Positions 7,694 to 14,572 of a stretch of 29,465 bases of DNA are shown here, one piece after another (the stretch's first letter is position 1; every line of letters starts with the position of its first letter). Position numbers and translations under genes: made by a program. The notes under the pieces were generated by a model. That model made no database searches. It worked only from the letters and a program-made list of their open reading frames with translations, and was not told where the DNA came from. Source of the stretch: CAZVIK01 sp964627045 (GTDB lineage Bacteria > Acidobacteriota > Terriglobia > Bryobacterales > Bryobacteraceae); contig CAZVIK010000029.1 in assembly GCA_964627045.1 (NCBI GenBank), positions 1-29,465 of the forward strand, in the 5' to 3' direction.

Positions 7694-8425
7694 TCAGGGT
7701 CTCCCGTCCGCCGACGACAGCCGCCACAGAATCTGCCGCAGCATTCCCAGCCAGATTTCGGCATCGTGCGCCGAAAGATCCATCCGCCGCACCAGGCGGC
7801 GGATCTTCATCTCCGTGGACGCCTCCACCCGTTTGTGCACGTAGCCGCTGCGGTCCAGCACCTCGTCGAGCAGGCGCGTCAACTCCTCCAGCACACCCGC
7901 GGAGGACCGTTTCTTTCGCTCGGGCCGGACGGCGGCTGCCTTCGGGCTGCGGACAAGTTCGTACAGGCAGACGGCCACCGCCTGGCCCAGGTTCATCGAG
8001 CCGTGCTCTTCGCGGGAGGGCGCCCTCATCAGCCAGTGGCAGTGCGCCAGGTCCTCGTTGGAGAGCCCGGACTTCTCCGAGCCGAACAGCAGCGCCACGG
8101 GGGCCCCGGCCAACCGCTTGCGAATCAACCTGCCGCCGTACTCCAGTCTTCGGACCGGCTGTTGTAAGTCCCGGCGCGCGGCCGCCGTGGTTCCCACGAC
8201 CTTCGTGCAGTCGGCCACCGCCTCGGCCACGGTCGCGAATTCTCGCGCGCCCGCCAGGATGTGCCCGGCGCCCACGGCCGACCGCGCCTCGTGAAACGCG
8301 ACCTCGTAGGGGTTCACCAGCCGCAACTGGGAGAAGCCGAAATTACTGATCGCGCGCGCCGCGGCGCCGATGTTCAAGGGATTGCGCGGCGCCACCAGCA
8401 CGACGCGCAACAGTTCGGGGTTCAC
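7694..8425 (-). CDS. trmJ: TrmH-family tRNA/rRNA methyltransferase, TrmJ type
   Basis: SPOUT methyltransferase using S-adenosylmethionine for 2'-O-methylation of RNA; Escherichia coli TrmJ acts on tRNA position 32. 243 residues, normal for TrmJ (about 245). Motif 1 is VVLVAPRNPLNIGAAARAISNFGF with its conserved N and R; motif 2 is APVALLFGSEKSGLSNEDLAHCH; motif 3 is SMNLGQAVAVCLYELVR, which forms the SAM-binding knot. The C-terminal 75 residues (after ~165) are helical and basic as in TrmJ. The start is GTG at 8425, 4 bp after the korB stop, so it is the third gene of a korA-korB-trmJ unit. Exact target is inferred from the family. Confidence 0.85.
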   Translation of the reverse strand: MNPELLRVVLVAPRNPLNIGAAARAISNFGFSQLRLVNPYEVAFHEARSAVGAGHILAGAREFATVAEAVADCTKVVGTTAAARRDLQQPVRRLEYGGRLIRKRLAGAPVALLFGSEKSGLSNEDLAHCHWLMRAPSREEHGSMNLGQAVAVCLYELVRSPKAAAVRPERKKRSSAGVLEELTRLLDEVLDRSGYVHKRVEASTEMKIRRLVRRMDLSAHDAEIWLGMLRQILWRLSSADGRP

Positions 8426-8429
8426 TCGT

Positions 8430-9470
8430 TCAGCGTAACTCCGCCATGATCTCTTCGAGCGCCTCCCGGCCCGGCCGCACCTGCGACTCGGGCAATGTCG
8501 CCAGGGGTTCGTCCACGGTGTTGAGCAGGTCGATGAAGGAGGGCCGGTTCACGTCCAGGTAGAGCATCCCCGTGACCACCTGTCCAGCGGCGGCCGTTTC
8601 ATGAAGCGTCTGGATGGCCTTCAGCCTGTCGGTCGGGTCGTAGTCGCGGCCGAGCTTTTTCAGCACGATTTTCGAGCCGTCGTGCATGGTGATCTCCCGA
8701 GCTTCGCCTTCGGCCATCTCCACCGAAATATCCTCGAAGGAGGGCACGAAGTCCAGCGCCTGCACCGGCTCGTCGTGGTCCTTCATGTAGGAATAGCTCT
8801 TGGTGGATCCTTCGTGGTCGTTAAAGGTCACGCACGGCGAAATTACATCGATCACCGACAGCCCTTTGTGCGCGATCGCCGCCTTTAGAATCGCCTGCAA
8901 CTGCCGCTTGTCCCCCGAGAAGGACCGCGCCACCAGGGTGGCACCCAGCTCGATTCCGAACAGGCAAAGATCCATCGGCGGCAAGTCGTTGACGACACCC
9001 GTCTTGAGCGTGCTCCCCAGGTCGGCGGTCGCCGAGAACTGCCCCTTTGTCAGCCCGTAGACGCCGTTATTCTCGATGATGTAGATCATCGGAACGTTGC
9101 GCCGCAACATGTGATTGAACTGGCCGAGCCCGATGGAAGCCGTGTCGCCGTCGCCGCTCACCGTCAGCCCGATCAGGTTCCGGTTCGCCAGAATCGCACC
9201 GGTGGCCACGGCCGGCGCGCGCCCGTGAACGGCGTTGAAGCCGTGCGCCGAGCCCAGGAAATACGCCGGCGATTTGGAGGAACACCCGATGCCGGAGAAC
9301 TTCGCCACCCGCCACGGGGGGACGCCCATCTCGTAGAAGCACTCGATGATGCGCTCGGAGATGGCGTTATGCCCGCAGCCGGCGCACAGCGTGGTCTTCG
9401 CGCCCTTGTAGCTGAGAACCTCCAGGCCGATGCGATTCACCTTTTTCGGCGGTACCGCGGTGGTGCTCAT
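8430..9470 (-). CDS. korB: 2-oxoacid:ferredoxin oxidoreductase, beta subunit
   Basis: TPP-binding subunit that oxidatively decarboxylates a 2-oxoacid (probably 2-oxoglutarate) and reduces ferredoxin. 346 residues. Visible elements: TTLCAGCGHNAISERI near residue 26, FSGIGCSSKSPAYF, HGRAPAVATGA, and the TPP/Mg2+ motif GDGDTASIGLGQFNHMLRR followed by NNGVYGLTKGQ. The N-terminal cysteine pair and those in GIGCSS are candidate Fe-S ligands. ATG overlaps the korA stop (ATGA). The C-terminal ~80 residues after VSPCVTFNDHEG are the usual extension. Subunit identity is certain; specificity (oxoglutarate, pyruvate or branched-chain) is not. Confidence 0.93.
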   Translation of the reverse strand: MSTTAVPPKKVNRIGLEVLSYKGAKTTLCAGCGHNAISERIIECFYEMGVPPWRVAKFSGIGCSSKSPAYFLGSAHGFNAVHGRAPAVATGAILANRNLIGLTVSGDGDTASIGLGQFNHMLRRNVPMIYIIENNGVYGLTKGQFSATADLGSTLKTGVVNDLPPMDLCLFGIELGATLVARSFSGDKRQLQAILKAAIAHKGLSVIDVISPCVTFNDHEGSTKSYSYMKDHDEPVQALDFVPSFEDISVEMAEGEAREITMHDGSKIVLKKLGRDYDPTDRLKAIQTLHETAAAGQVVTGMLYLDVNRPSFIDLLNTVDEPLATLPESQVRPGREALEEIMAELR

Positions 9471-11311
9471 AGACCCTCCTGGCCGGCGATTTCGCCGGTC
9501 ACCGTGCGCGCATCCAGCGGCAGCCCGCCATAGTAACGGACGCTCCTGAGCTTTCCGATGTCAACGGGATCAAGCTCCATGCGCATCAACTCGACCATTT
9601 GCGCGTCGCGATTCTGTTCGACTACGTAGACTCGCGCGTGCCGTTCCAAGAATGCCTTCAGTTCGGGTGTGAACGGGTACGCCTTCAGCCGGAGATAGCT
9701 GATCTCCAGCCCGAACTCCCGGCGCAACTGGTCCAGGCTCTCTTCGGTCGCGTGGCGCGAGGTGCCGTAACAGATGACCCCGATCGACGCGTCGGGATGG
9801 AGTTTGACCTCGGGCTTCGGCACCCGGCCCCGCATGGTCTTAAATTTGCGCGCCAGGCGGTCCATGATCTGGATGTAGTCGGCGGGCCGTTCGCTGTACT
9901 GCGCCTTCTCGTTGTGCCCGCTGCCCCGGGTGAAATACCCGGCGGCGGGATGGTCGGTACCCGGTAGGGTGCGGTATCCGACTCCATCCCCGTCCACGTC
10001 CTTGTACCGGGCAAAACCGCCCAACCGGTTCAGGTCCTCGGCCGTCAGAACTTTGCCGCGCCGCAGGGGACGTTCCGGATACGGGAAGGAATCCGCCATC
10101 CAGTTGTTCATCCCCAGGTCCAGGTCCGTCATGACGAACACCGGGGTCTGGAACTCTTCGGCCAGGTCGAAGGCCTCCTGCATCATTCCGAAGCACTCCT
10201 CCGGACAAGAGGGAAAGTACATCGGGTGCTTGGTGTCGCCGTGGGAAAGTACTGCGGTGGAAAGGATGTCGCCTTGCGCGGTCCGCGTCGGCAGGCCCGT
10301 AGACGGGCCGACGCGCTGCACATTCAAGATCACTGCCGGAGCCTCGACAAAGTAGCCCAGACCCGTAATCTCCGCCATCAGCGAGATCCCGGGCCCCGAG
10401 GTGGCGGTCATGCTGCGCGCCCCCGCCCATCCTGCGCCGATCACCATCCCGATGGAGGCCAGTTCATCCTCGGCCTGCACCACGGCGAAGGTGGCCTTGC
10501 CCGTCGCCTTGTCGATCCGATAGCGTTTCAGGTAGGTGGTCAGCGCCTCGATGGTGCTCGTCGAAGGTGTAATGGGATACCAGCCGACCACCGTCACGCC
10601 GGCAAACACCGCCCCCAGCGCGCAGGCGGCGTTGCCCTCGATGATGATCTTCCCGGCGGTGGCGTCCATTCGCTCCACCTGGAAGGGATCGGTCTTCGGA
10701 AGATTGGCCGCCGCGAAATCACACCCTGCCTGAACGGCGCCCCAGTTCAACTCGGCGGCTTTCGCCTTGCGCGGGCCGAACTGCTTGAGCAGCGCCGCCC
10801 GGATCTCCGGCATCTCGATCCCCAGCAGCTTGGCCAGCACGCCGTCGTAAATCATGTTGCGCACCAGCTTGCGCAACCGCGCCTCCGGACAGACTTGCGC
10901 CACCAATTTGTCGAAGGGAACCGGATAGAAGTGCAGATCGGACCGGAGCGCATCGAGCTTCAGTGGCTCGTCGTAGACGACCGCCGCTCCCGGCGCCAGT
11001 CCCATGACGTCGTCCCTGGCGCTCTCAGCGTTCATCGCGACCAGGATGTCGACGTCCTTCTTGCGTCCGATCCATCCGTGCCGGCTGGCCCGAATCGTGA
11101 ACCACGTTGGCAACCCCGCGATGTTGGACGGAAAGAGGTTCTTTCCCGAGACGGGAATTCCCATCTGGAAAAGCGACCGCATTAAGACCATGTTGGCCGT
11201 CTGGCTTCCCGAGCCGTTGACGGTCGCCACCTGGATACTGAAATCGTTAACGACGGGTGTTCCCAGGCCCCCGGCGCGCACTTCCGCCGGACTCGCCTCA
11301 GTCGTGGACAT
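9467..11311 (-). CDS. korA: 2-oxoacid:ferredoxin oxidoreductase, fused gamma-alpha subunit
   Basis: 614 residues with two parts: an N-terminal gamma domain at about 27-200 (NDFSIQVATVNGSGSQTANMVLMRSLFQMGIPVSGKN) and an alpha subunit at about 225-614 (GNAACALGAVFAGVTVVGWYPITPSTSTIEAL, the YPITPST pyrimidine-site motif, then EDELASIGMVIGAGWAGARSMTATSGPGISLM). The gamma-alpha fusion with a separate beta subunit is the common two-gene form (KorAB/VorAB-like). No delta ferredoxin-like subunit is encoded here, so an external ferredoxin is expected. The ATG at 11311 has TACAAT 3 nt upstream on the coding strand; if that is the -10, the true start could be slightly downstream. First gene of the minus-strand unit. 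Confidence 0.92.
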   Translation of the reverse strand: MSTTEASPAEVRAGGLGTPVVNDFSIQVATVNGSGSQTANMVLMRSLFQMGIPVSGKNLFPSNIAGLPTWFTIRASRHGWIGRKKDVDILVAMNAESARDDVMGLAPGAAVVYDEPLKLDALRSDLHFYPVPFDKLVAQVCPEARLRKLVRNMIYDGVLAKLLGIEMPEIRAALLKQFGPRKAKAAELNWGAVQAGCDFAAANLPKTDPFQVERMDATAGKIIIEGNAACALGAVFAGVTVVGWYPITPSTSTIEALTTYLKRYRIDKATGKATFAVVQAEDELASIGMVIGAGWAGARSMTATSGPGISLMAEITGLGYFVEAPAVILNVQRVGPSTGLPTRTAQGDILSTAVLSHGDTKHPMYFPSCPEECFGMMQEAFDLAEEFQTPVFVMTDLDLGMNNWMADSFPYPERPLRRGKVLTAEDLNRLGGFARYKDVDGDGVGYRTLPGTDHPAAGYFTRGSGHNEKAQYSERPADYIQIMDRLARKFKTMRGRVPKPEVKLHPDASIGVICYGTSRHATEESLDQLRREFGLEISYLRLKAYPFTPELKAFLERHARVYVVEQNRDAQMVELMRMELDPVDIGKLRSVRYYGGLPLDARTVTGEIAGQEGL

Positions 11312-11495
11312 GAGATTGTAGACCTCGCGCTTCCTGATTCACTGCCCCTCTCTTCGTATTGTACGCACAGGCGGGCACCTCGTACATGCCGGCGGCTCCC
11401 CCACCGCTGTAGACGGCTGGGAACGACGCTGGCGCTGCGCCGCACCGGTGGCGAGTGGATTGATTCGCACGCGCCAGTTGCGGGACACTGGTTTC

Positions 11496-12128
11496 GTGGC
11501 CGAGTTTTGCACCTGCGGCGCGCAGTTGCCGCCCGACGCCTTGTTCTGCCATAAGTGCGGCAAGCCGCAGCGGGAACAACTCGCGGAAGCGCCGGAAGCG
11601 CCGCCGCCCCCGATACCGGAGCCTGTCGCGGCAGAACCGCCGCGGAACGCGCCGCCGGAAGTGGGCTTGAGAAACGGCCTGGCATTGCGCGTGGGCGTGC
11701 TGGTGGGGAGCCTCGCGTTTCTCGGCAGTTCGCTGCCGTTTCACCCGGCGATCCGGATGCTGCTGCTGCTGGCCGCCGGGGCGTTCGCCGTTCATCTTTA
11801 CGCCAAACGCAGCGGCTACCCCGTGGAAGTACGCAACGGCGTAAAGATGGGATGGATCGCGGGCCTGTTCTGCTTTGTGATCTTCACGGTGCTGTTCACA
11901 ATTAGCGTGGCGGCGATGGCCTACATGGTGCGGGACGGGAGCATGGCGGCGTATCTCGAGCAGCAGCTCGGCAACATGGGGATGCCGGCGGACAACGTCA
12001 AACAGGCCATGGAGCTTTTCCAGAACCCGGTGCAGATTCTGCTGATGTTGGTCTGGCTGTTTTTCACGTTGACGTTCATCCCCGCACTTGGTGGCGCGCT
12101 CGGGGCGAGGTTCTTGCAGCGGCGCTAG
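11496..12128 (+). CDS. Zinc-ribbon membrane protein of unknown function
   Basis: 210 residues from GTG at 11496 (VAEFCTCGAQLPPDALFCHKCGKPQ). This start places the zinc ribbon (two pairs: CTCG and CHKCG) at the very N-terminus, as usual in this class; a longer in-frame start exists at 11448. A proline/glutamate-rich linker follows (residues about 35-60, APEAPPPPIPEPVAAEPP), then about four hydrophobic segments: roughly 65-95 (two short ones), 125-150 (IAGLFCFVIFTVLFTISVAAMAY) and 185-205 (ILLMLVWLFFTLTFIPAL). The C-terminus carries an arginine anchor (RFLQRR). A membrane protein with a cytoplasmic ribbon is likely. It overlaps the convergent EamA gene by 4 bp. I do not recognise a specific function. 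Confidence 0.75.
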   Translation: MAEFCTCGAQLPPDALFCHKCGKPQREQLAEAPEAPPPPIPEPVAAEPPRNAPPEVGLRNGLALRVGVLVGSLAFLGSSLPFHPAIRMLLLLAAGAFAVHLYAKRSGYPVEVRNGVKMGWIAGLFCFVIFTVLFTISVAAMAYMVRDGSMAAYLEQQLGNMGMPADNVKQAMELFQNPVQILLMLVWLFFTLTFIPALGGALGARFLQRR

Positions 12129-13036
12129 TCGACCTCGGCGGCCGTTGGAGCCGAACTGAAGCGTTTGACAATCGCCACGCCCAGAAACACGACACACATC
12201 CCCACGGCTTGCGCCGCTCCGAACGGCTCACGATACACCACCCAGCCAAGCAATAGCGCCACGATCGGGTTCACATAAGTGTAAGTGGAGACCAGCGCCA
12301 CCGGCAGTTTGTCCATCGCGTAGATATAGGCGCTATAGCCGACGATGGAGCCGAAAACGACGAGGTAGAGAACCGCGCCCACTCCCTTCAGGTCCCACTG
12401 GATGGCGCGCCCCCCCTCGAAAAACGCCACCGGCGCGGCGGCCAGCCCGGCTGCCAGTTGCTGCACGGCGCCGTTTACGATGGGGTGCGATCCCGCCGGC
12501 ATGCGCCGCTGCCTGATCGAGCCGAACGACCAGGCGAAGTTCGCCAATTGCAGCAGCAGGAACGCCGCCCACACGCGGCCGCCGGAAACCGTTCCCGCAG
12601 CTGTCTCGGGCGCGACCAGCATCACAGACCCCGCGCCGCCCACCAGGATTCCCACAAGAGCCGCGCGGCGTAAACGGTCTCCGCCGGGCATGAGCGCATC
12701 GAGGCCGACCATCCACAGGGGAGACGTCGTGATGATGAGCGCCGCCAGCCCGCTCGGAATCCACAGCTCGGCGATGGTGAGACAGCTATTGCCCAAGCCG
12801 AGGATCATCGCGCCGTTCAGCGCGGTCTGGCGCAATTCCCTGCCGCGCGGCAAACGCGCACCGGCCAACATGGCCCCGCCAAGCAGGATCGAGCCGGAGA
12901 CCAAAAACCGGAGGCTCACCATGGCGAACGGAGGGAACGACTCCAGCGCGATGCGAATGGCCAGGTACGTTGTACCCCAGAAGAAGCAGATTGCACCGAG
13001 GGCCAGGTAGGGCTTGAAATGCGGATGACGCTGCAA
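12125..13036 (-). CDS. EamA/DMT-superfamily transporter
   Basis: 303 residues with ten hydrophobic segments arranged as two EamA repeats, typical length for drug/metabolite transporters (RhaT/YdcZ/YedA-like). The first repeat starts with LALGAICFFWGTTYLAIRIAL and contains LRFLVSGSILL; the second starts near VWAAFLLLQLANFAWSFGSI and ends with SAYIYAMDKLPVALVSTYTYVNPIVALLLGWVVYREPF, the classic C-terminal EamA signature. The FFWGTTYLAIRIA opening is like YedA-type exporters. The start is TTG at 13036; no clear Shine-Dalgarno is seen. Divergent from the sugar kinase gene (51 bp between). Substrate cannot be told. Confidence 0.9.
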   Translation of the reverse strand: MQRHPHFKPYLALGAICFFWGTTYLAIRIALESFPPFAMVSLRFLVSGSILLGGAMLAGARLPRGRELRQTALNGAMILGLGNSCLTIAELWIPSGLAALIITTSPLWMVGLDALMPGGDRLRRAALVGILVGGAGSVMLVAPETAAGTVSGGRVWAAFLLLQLANFAWSFGSIRQRRMPAGSHPIVNGAVQQLAAGLAAAPVAFFEGGRAIQWDLKGVGAVLYLVVFGSIVGYSAYIYAMDKLPVALVSTYTYVNPIVALLLGWVVYREPFGAAQAVGMCVVFLGVAIVKRFSSAPTAAEVD

Positions 13037-13075
13037 GCCGTCAGGTTAGCATGCGGCGCGGGGTCGCGGGATTGG

Positions 13076-13081
13076 TAGAAT
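13076..13081 (+). promoter_or_regulatory. Probable -10 (TAGAAT) of sugar kinase gene
   Basis: TAGAAT, then GGCGGC (6 nt), then the TTG start at 13088. Same hexamer and same spacing as the two divergent promoters near 3.4-3.5 kb; an mRNA with essentially no leader is predicted. Confidence 0.5.
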
Positions 13082-13087
13082 GGCGGC

Positions 13088-14035
13088 TTGATACTCACAC
13101 TTACGGTGAACCCGGCCATTGATCGAAACGTAACAGCCGACCGGCTGGTTTTCGAGGATCGTGCCTACATCCTGGCCCGGAGCGAATCTCCCGGTGGACG
13201 GGGCATAAACGCGTCCTGCGTGATTCATGCGTTTGGGGGCGCGACCACGGCGGTGGTGACTTCGGGTGGCAAGAACGGCGCGCGGTTTGAGCAGTTGCTC
13301 GGAGGCTGCGGCTTCCCCGTGCGCGTGGTGCGCATCCGGCACGAGATCCGCCAGAACTTCACCATCACCGACAAGAACGGCCTGACGGTAAAGCTGAACG
13401 AACTCGGGCCGCCGATGGCCAAGACGGAACTCGCGCGGCTGGAAGCCGCCGTGCGGGAGCAACTGGCGGGCGCCTCCTGGCTGCTGCTGTGCGGAAGCCT
13501 GCCGCCGTCGGTGCCGCCGAGCTTGTATTCCAGGCTGATCGCGATGGCACGCGAGCAGAACGTGAAGACGCTTCTGGATACCGATGGCGACGCGTTGCGC
13601 GAAGGAGTGGAAGCGGGCCCCACCGTGGTCTGCCCCAACCAGCAGGAGGCCGAACGGTTGCTGAACCGGGCCCTCATCACGCGCACGCATTTCGTCGAAG
13701 CAGCCGACCGGATTCGGCACATGGGGCCGGAGAGCGTCGTGCTTTCTCTGGGAAGCTACGGCGTCATAGGAGCCGCGCGCGACCGGATGCTGGCGGCGAT
13801 ACCCCCGCGCGTGGATGCGGTCTGTCCCATCGGCGCCGGCGACGCCCTGGTGGCGGCGTTCGCCTGGGCCATGACGCAGTCGGGTGATTTTGCCGACGCG
13901 ATACGCTGGGGCGTGGCGGCGGGAACCGCTTCCGCCAAGCTGCCAGGCGTGGCGTTCGCCTCGCGGGAGCAAGCGCGCGAGATCTACGATCTCGTGGAAG
14001 TCCGGCCCGTTGGCGGCACCGGGGGGCCGCGCTAG
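13088..14035 (+). CDS. PfkB-family sugar kinase (1-phosphofructokinase/tagatose-6-phosphate kinase-like)
   Basis: 315 residues, usual for FruK/LacC/PfkB-type kinases. MILTLTVNPAIDRNV is the family's sugar-binding opening (LNPAID); SPGGRGINASCVIHAFGG is the GGKG.N segment with Arg in place of the usual Lys; WLLLCGSLPPSVP is the GS.P motif; CPIGAGDALVAAFAWAM carries the anion hole and catalytic Asp (GAGD). FruK-like enzymes phosphorylate fructose-1-phosphate, LacC-like tagatose-6-phosphate, PfkB fructose-6-phosphate; no PTS genes are nearby, so the substrate is open. The start is TTG at 13088, the only one that keeps MILTLTVNPAID, lying 6 nt after a TAGAAT hexamer. The stop overlaps the convergent TIGR03437-like fragment by 4 bp. 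Confidence 0.87.
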   Translation: MILTLTVNPAIDRNVTADRLVFEDRAYILARSESPGGRGINASCVIHAFGGATTAVVTSGGKNGARFEQLLGGCGFPVRVVRIRHEIRQNFTITDKNGLTVKLNELGPPMAKTELARLEAAVREQLAGASWLLLCGSLPPSVPPSLYSRLIAMAREQNVKTLLDTDGDALREGVEAGPTVVCPNQQEAERLLNRALITRTHFVEAADRIRHMGPESVVLSLGSYGVIGAARDRMLAAIPPRVDAVCPIGAGDALVAAFAWAMTQSGDFADAIRWGVAAGTASAKLPGVAFASREQAREIYDLVEVRPVGGTGGPR

Positions 14036-14277
14036 CGCGCCACCGGTAGGGTGACGCGATTCGCGGGCACGCCCTCTTGCGTCAGGATGACTTCGAGATC
14101 CCCGGCGGGCGCCGATGCCGGTACCCGGCAAGCGATCTGGTACAGGCCGACGGCGGTGGGTACGAGTCCCGACCAGAGCGGTTCCACCGGGGCGCCGCAA
14201 CCGTTGGCGACCGCCGCGTCCCAGCCGAGGCCTGGAGGCACGGCCCCGGAGAAGACCGCCAGATCGTAAGGACTCAC
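14032..14277 (-). CDS. TIGR03437-like C-terminal domain fragment (possible gene remnant)
   Basis: 81 residues from GTG at 14277. The C-terminal half (VEPLWSGLVPTAVGLYQIACRVP, then APAGDLEVILTQEGVPANRVTLPVA) resembles the end of the TIGR03437 domain, a beta-rich C-terminal module of secreted proteins abundant in Solibacter-like Acidobacteria (typical pattern: AGL.PG..GLYQVNV.VP ... SN.VTL.V). There is no signal peptide and the domain is too short to be complete. In the same minus frame, after a TGA at 14302-14304, codons with high GC at position three continue upstream (LAYTTRVNPPLAMTPGPYVV), suggesting a decayed longer gene. Could also be a short real gene. Modest confidence. Confidence 0.35.
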   Translation of the reverse strand: MSPYDLAVFSGAVPPGLGWDAAVANGCGAPVEPLWSGLVPTAVGLYQIACRVPASAPAGDLEVILTQEGVPANRVTLPVAR

Positions 14278-14572
14278 GCCGCCTCGGCGGAGGAACCCAG
14301 CTCAGACGGCACAGGCTCTGCCCGTCACCACGTACGGGCCCGGCGTCATGGCCAGGGGCGGGTTCACGCGAGTGGTGTAGGCCAATGCGGCGTTCCCGGT
14401 GGTGCACGCGACGGCGAGCCCCAACCTGTGGGCGCCGGCGGCGTCGCAGAGAGAACCGAGAAGTGGAGCGAGAGAAGTCGGATCGTCACCAGCGTTTTCT
14501 CGCGGATTGCGGCGACGGCCTCGAAGAAGTGAGAGGACTTGCGCGGCGCAGCCACCCCGTTCATAGGGAGTC
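14278..14572. other. Intergenic stretch upstream of comEC, no confident gene
   Basis: About 295 bp without a supportable gene. The minus frame in register with the TIGR03437-like fragment is open upstream of the TGA at 14302-14304 and looks weakly coding between roughly 14305 and 14430, consistent with a pseudogene. The end nearest comEC holds its ribosome site (GGGAG at 14566-14570). No clear promoter hexamers were found. Confidence 0.4.

Noticed and set aside
14281..14310. In-frame TGA followed by a small hairpin (CCGC-CGAG-GCGG), suggesting a selenocysteine codon in the TIGR03437-like frame
   Set aside because: The stem is only 4 bp, no selenoprotein family fits, and the fragment looks like a gene remnant; a plain nonsense change is simpler.
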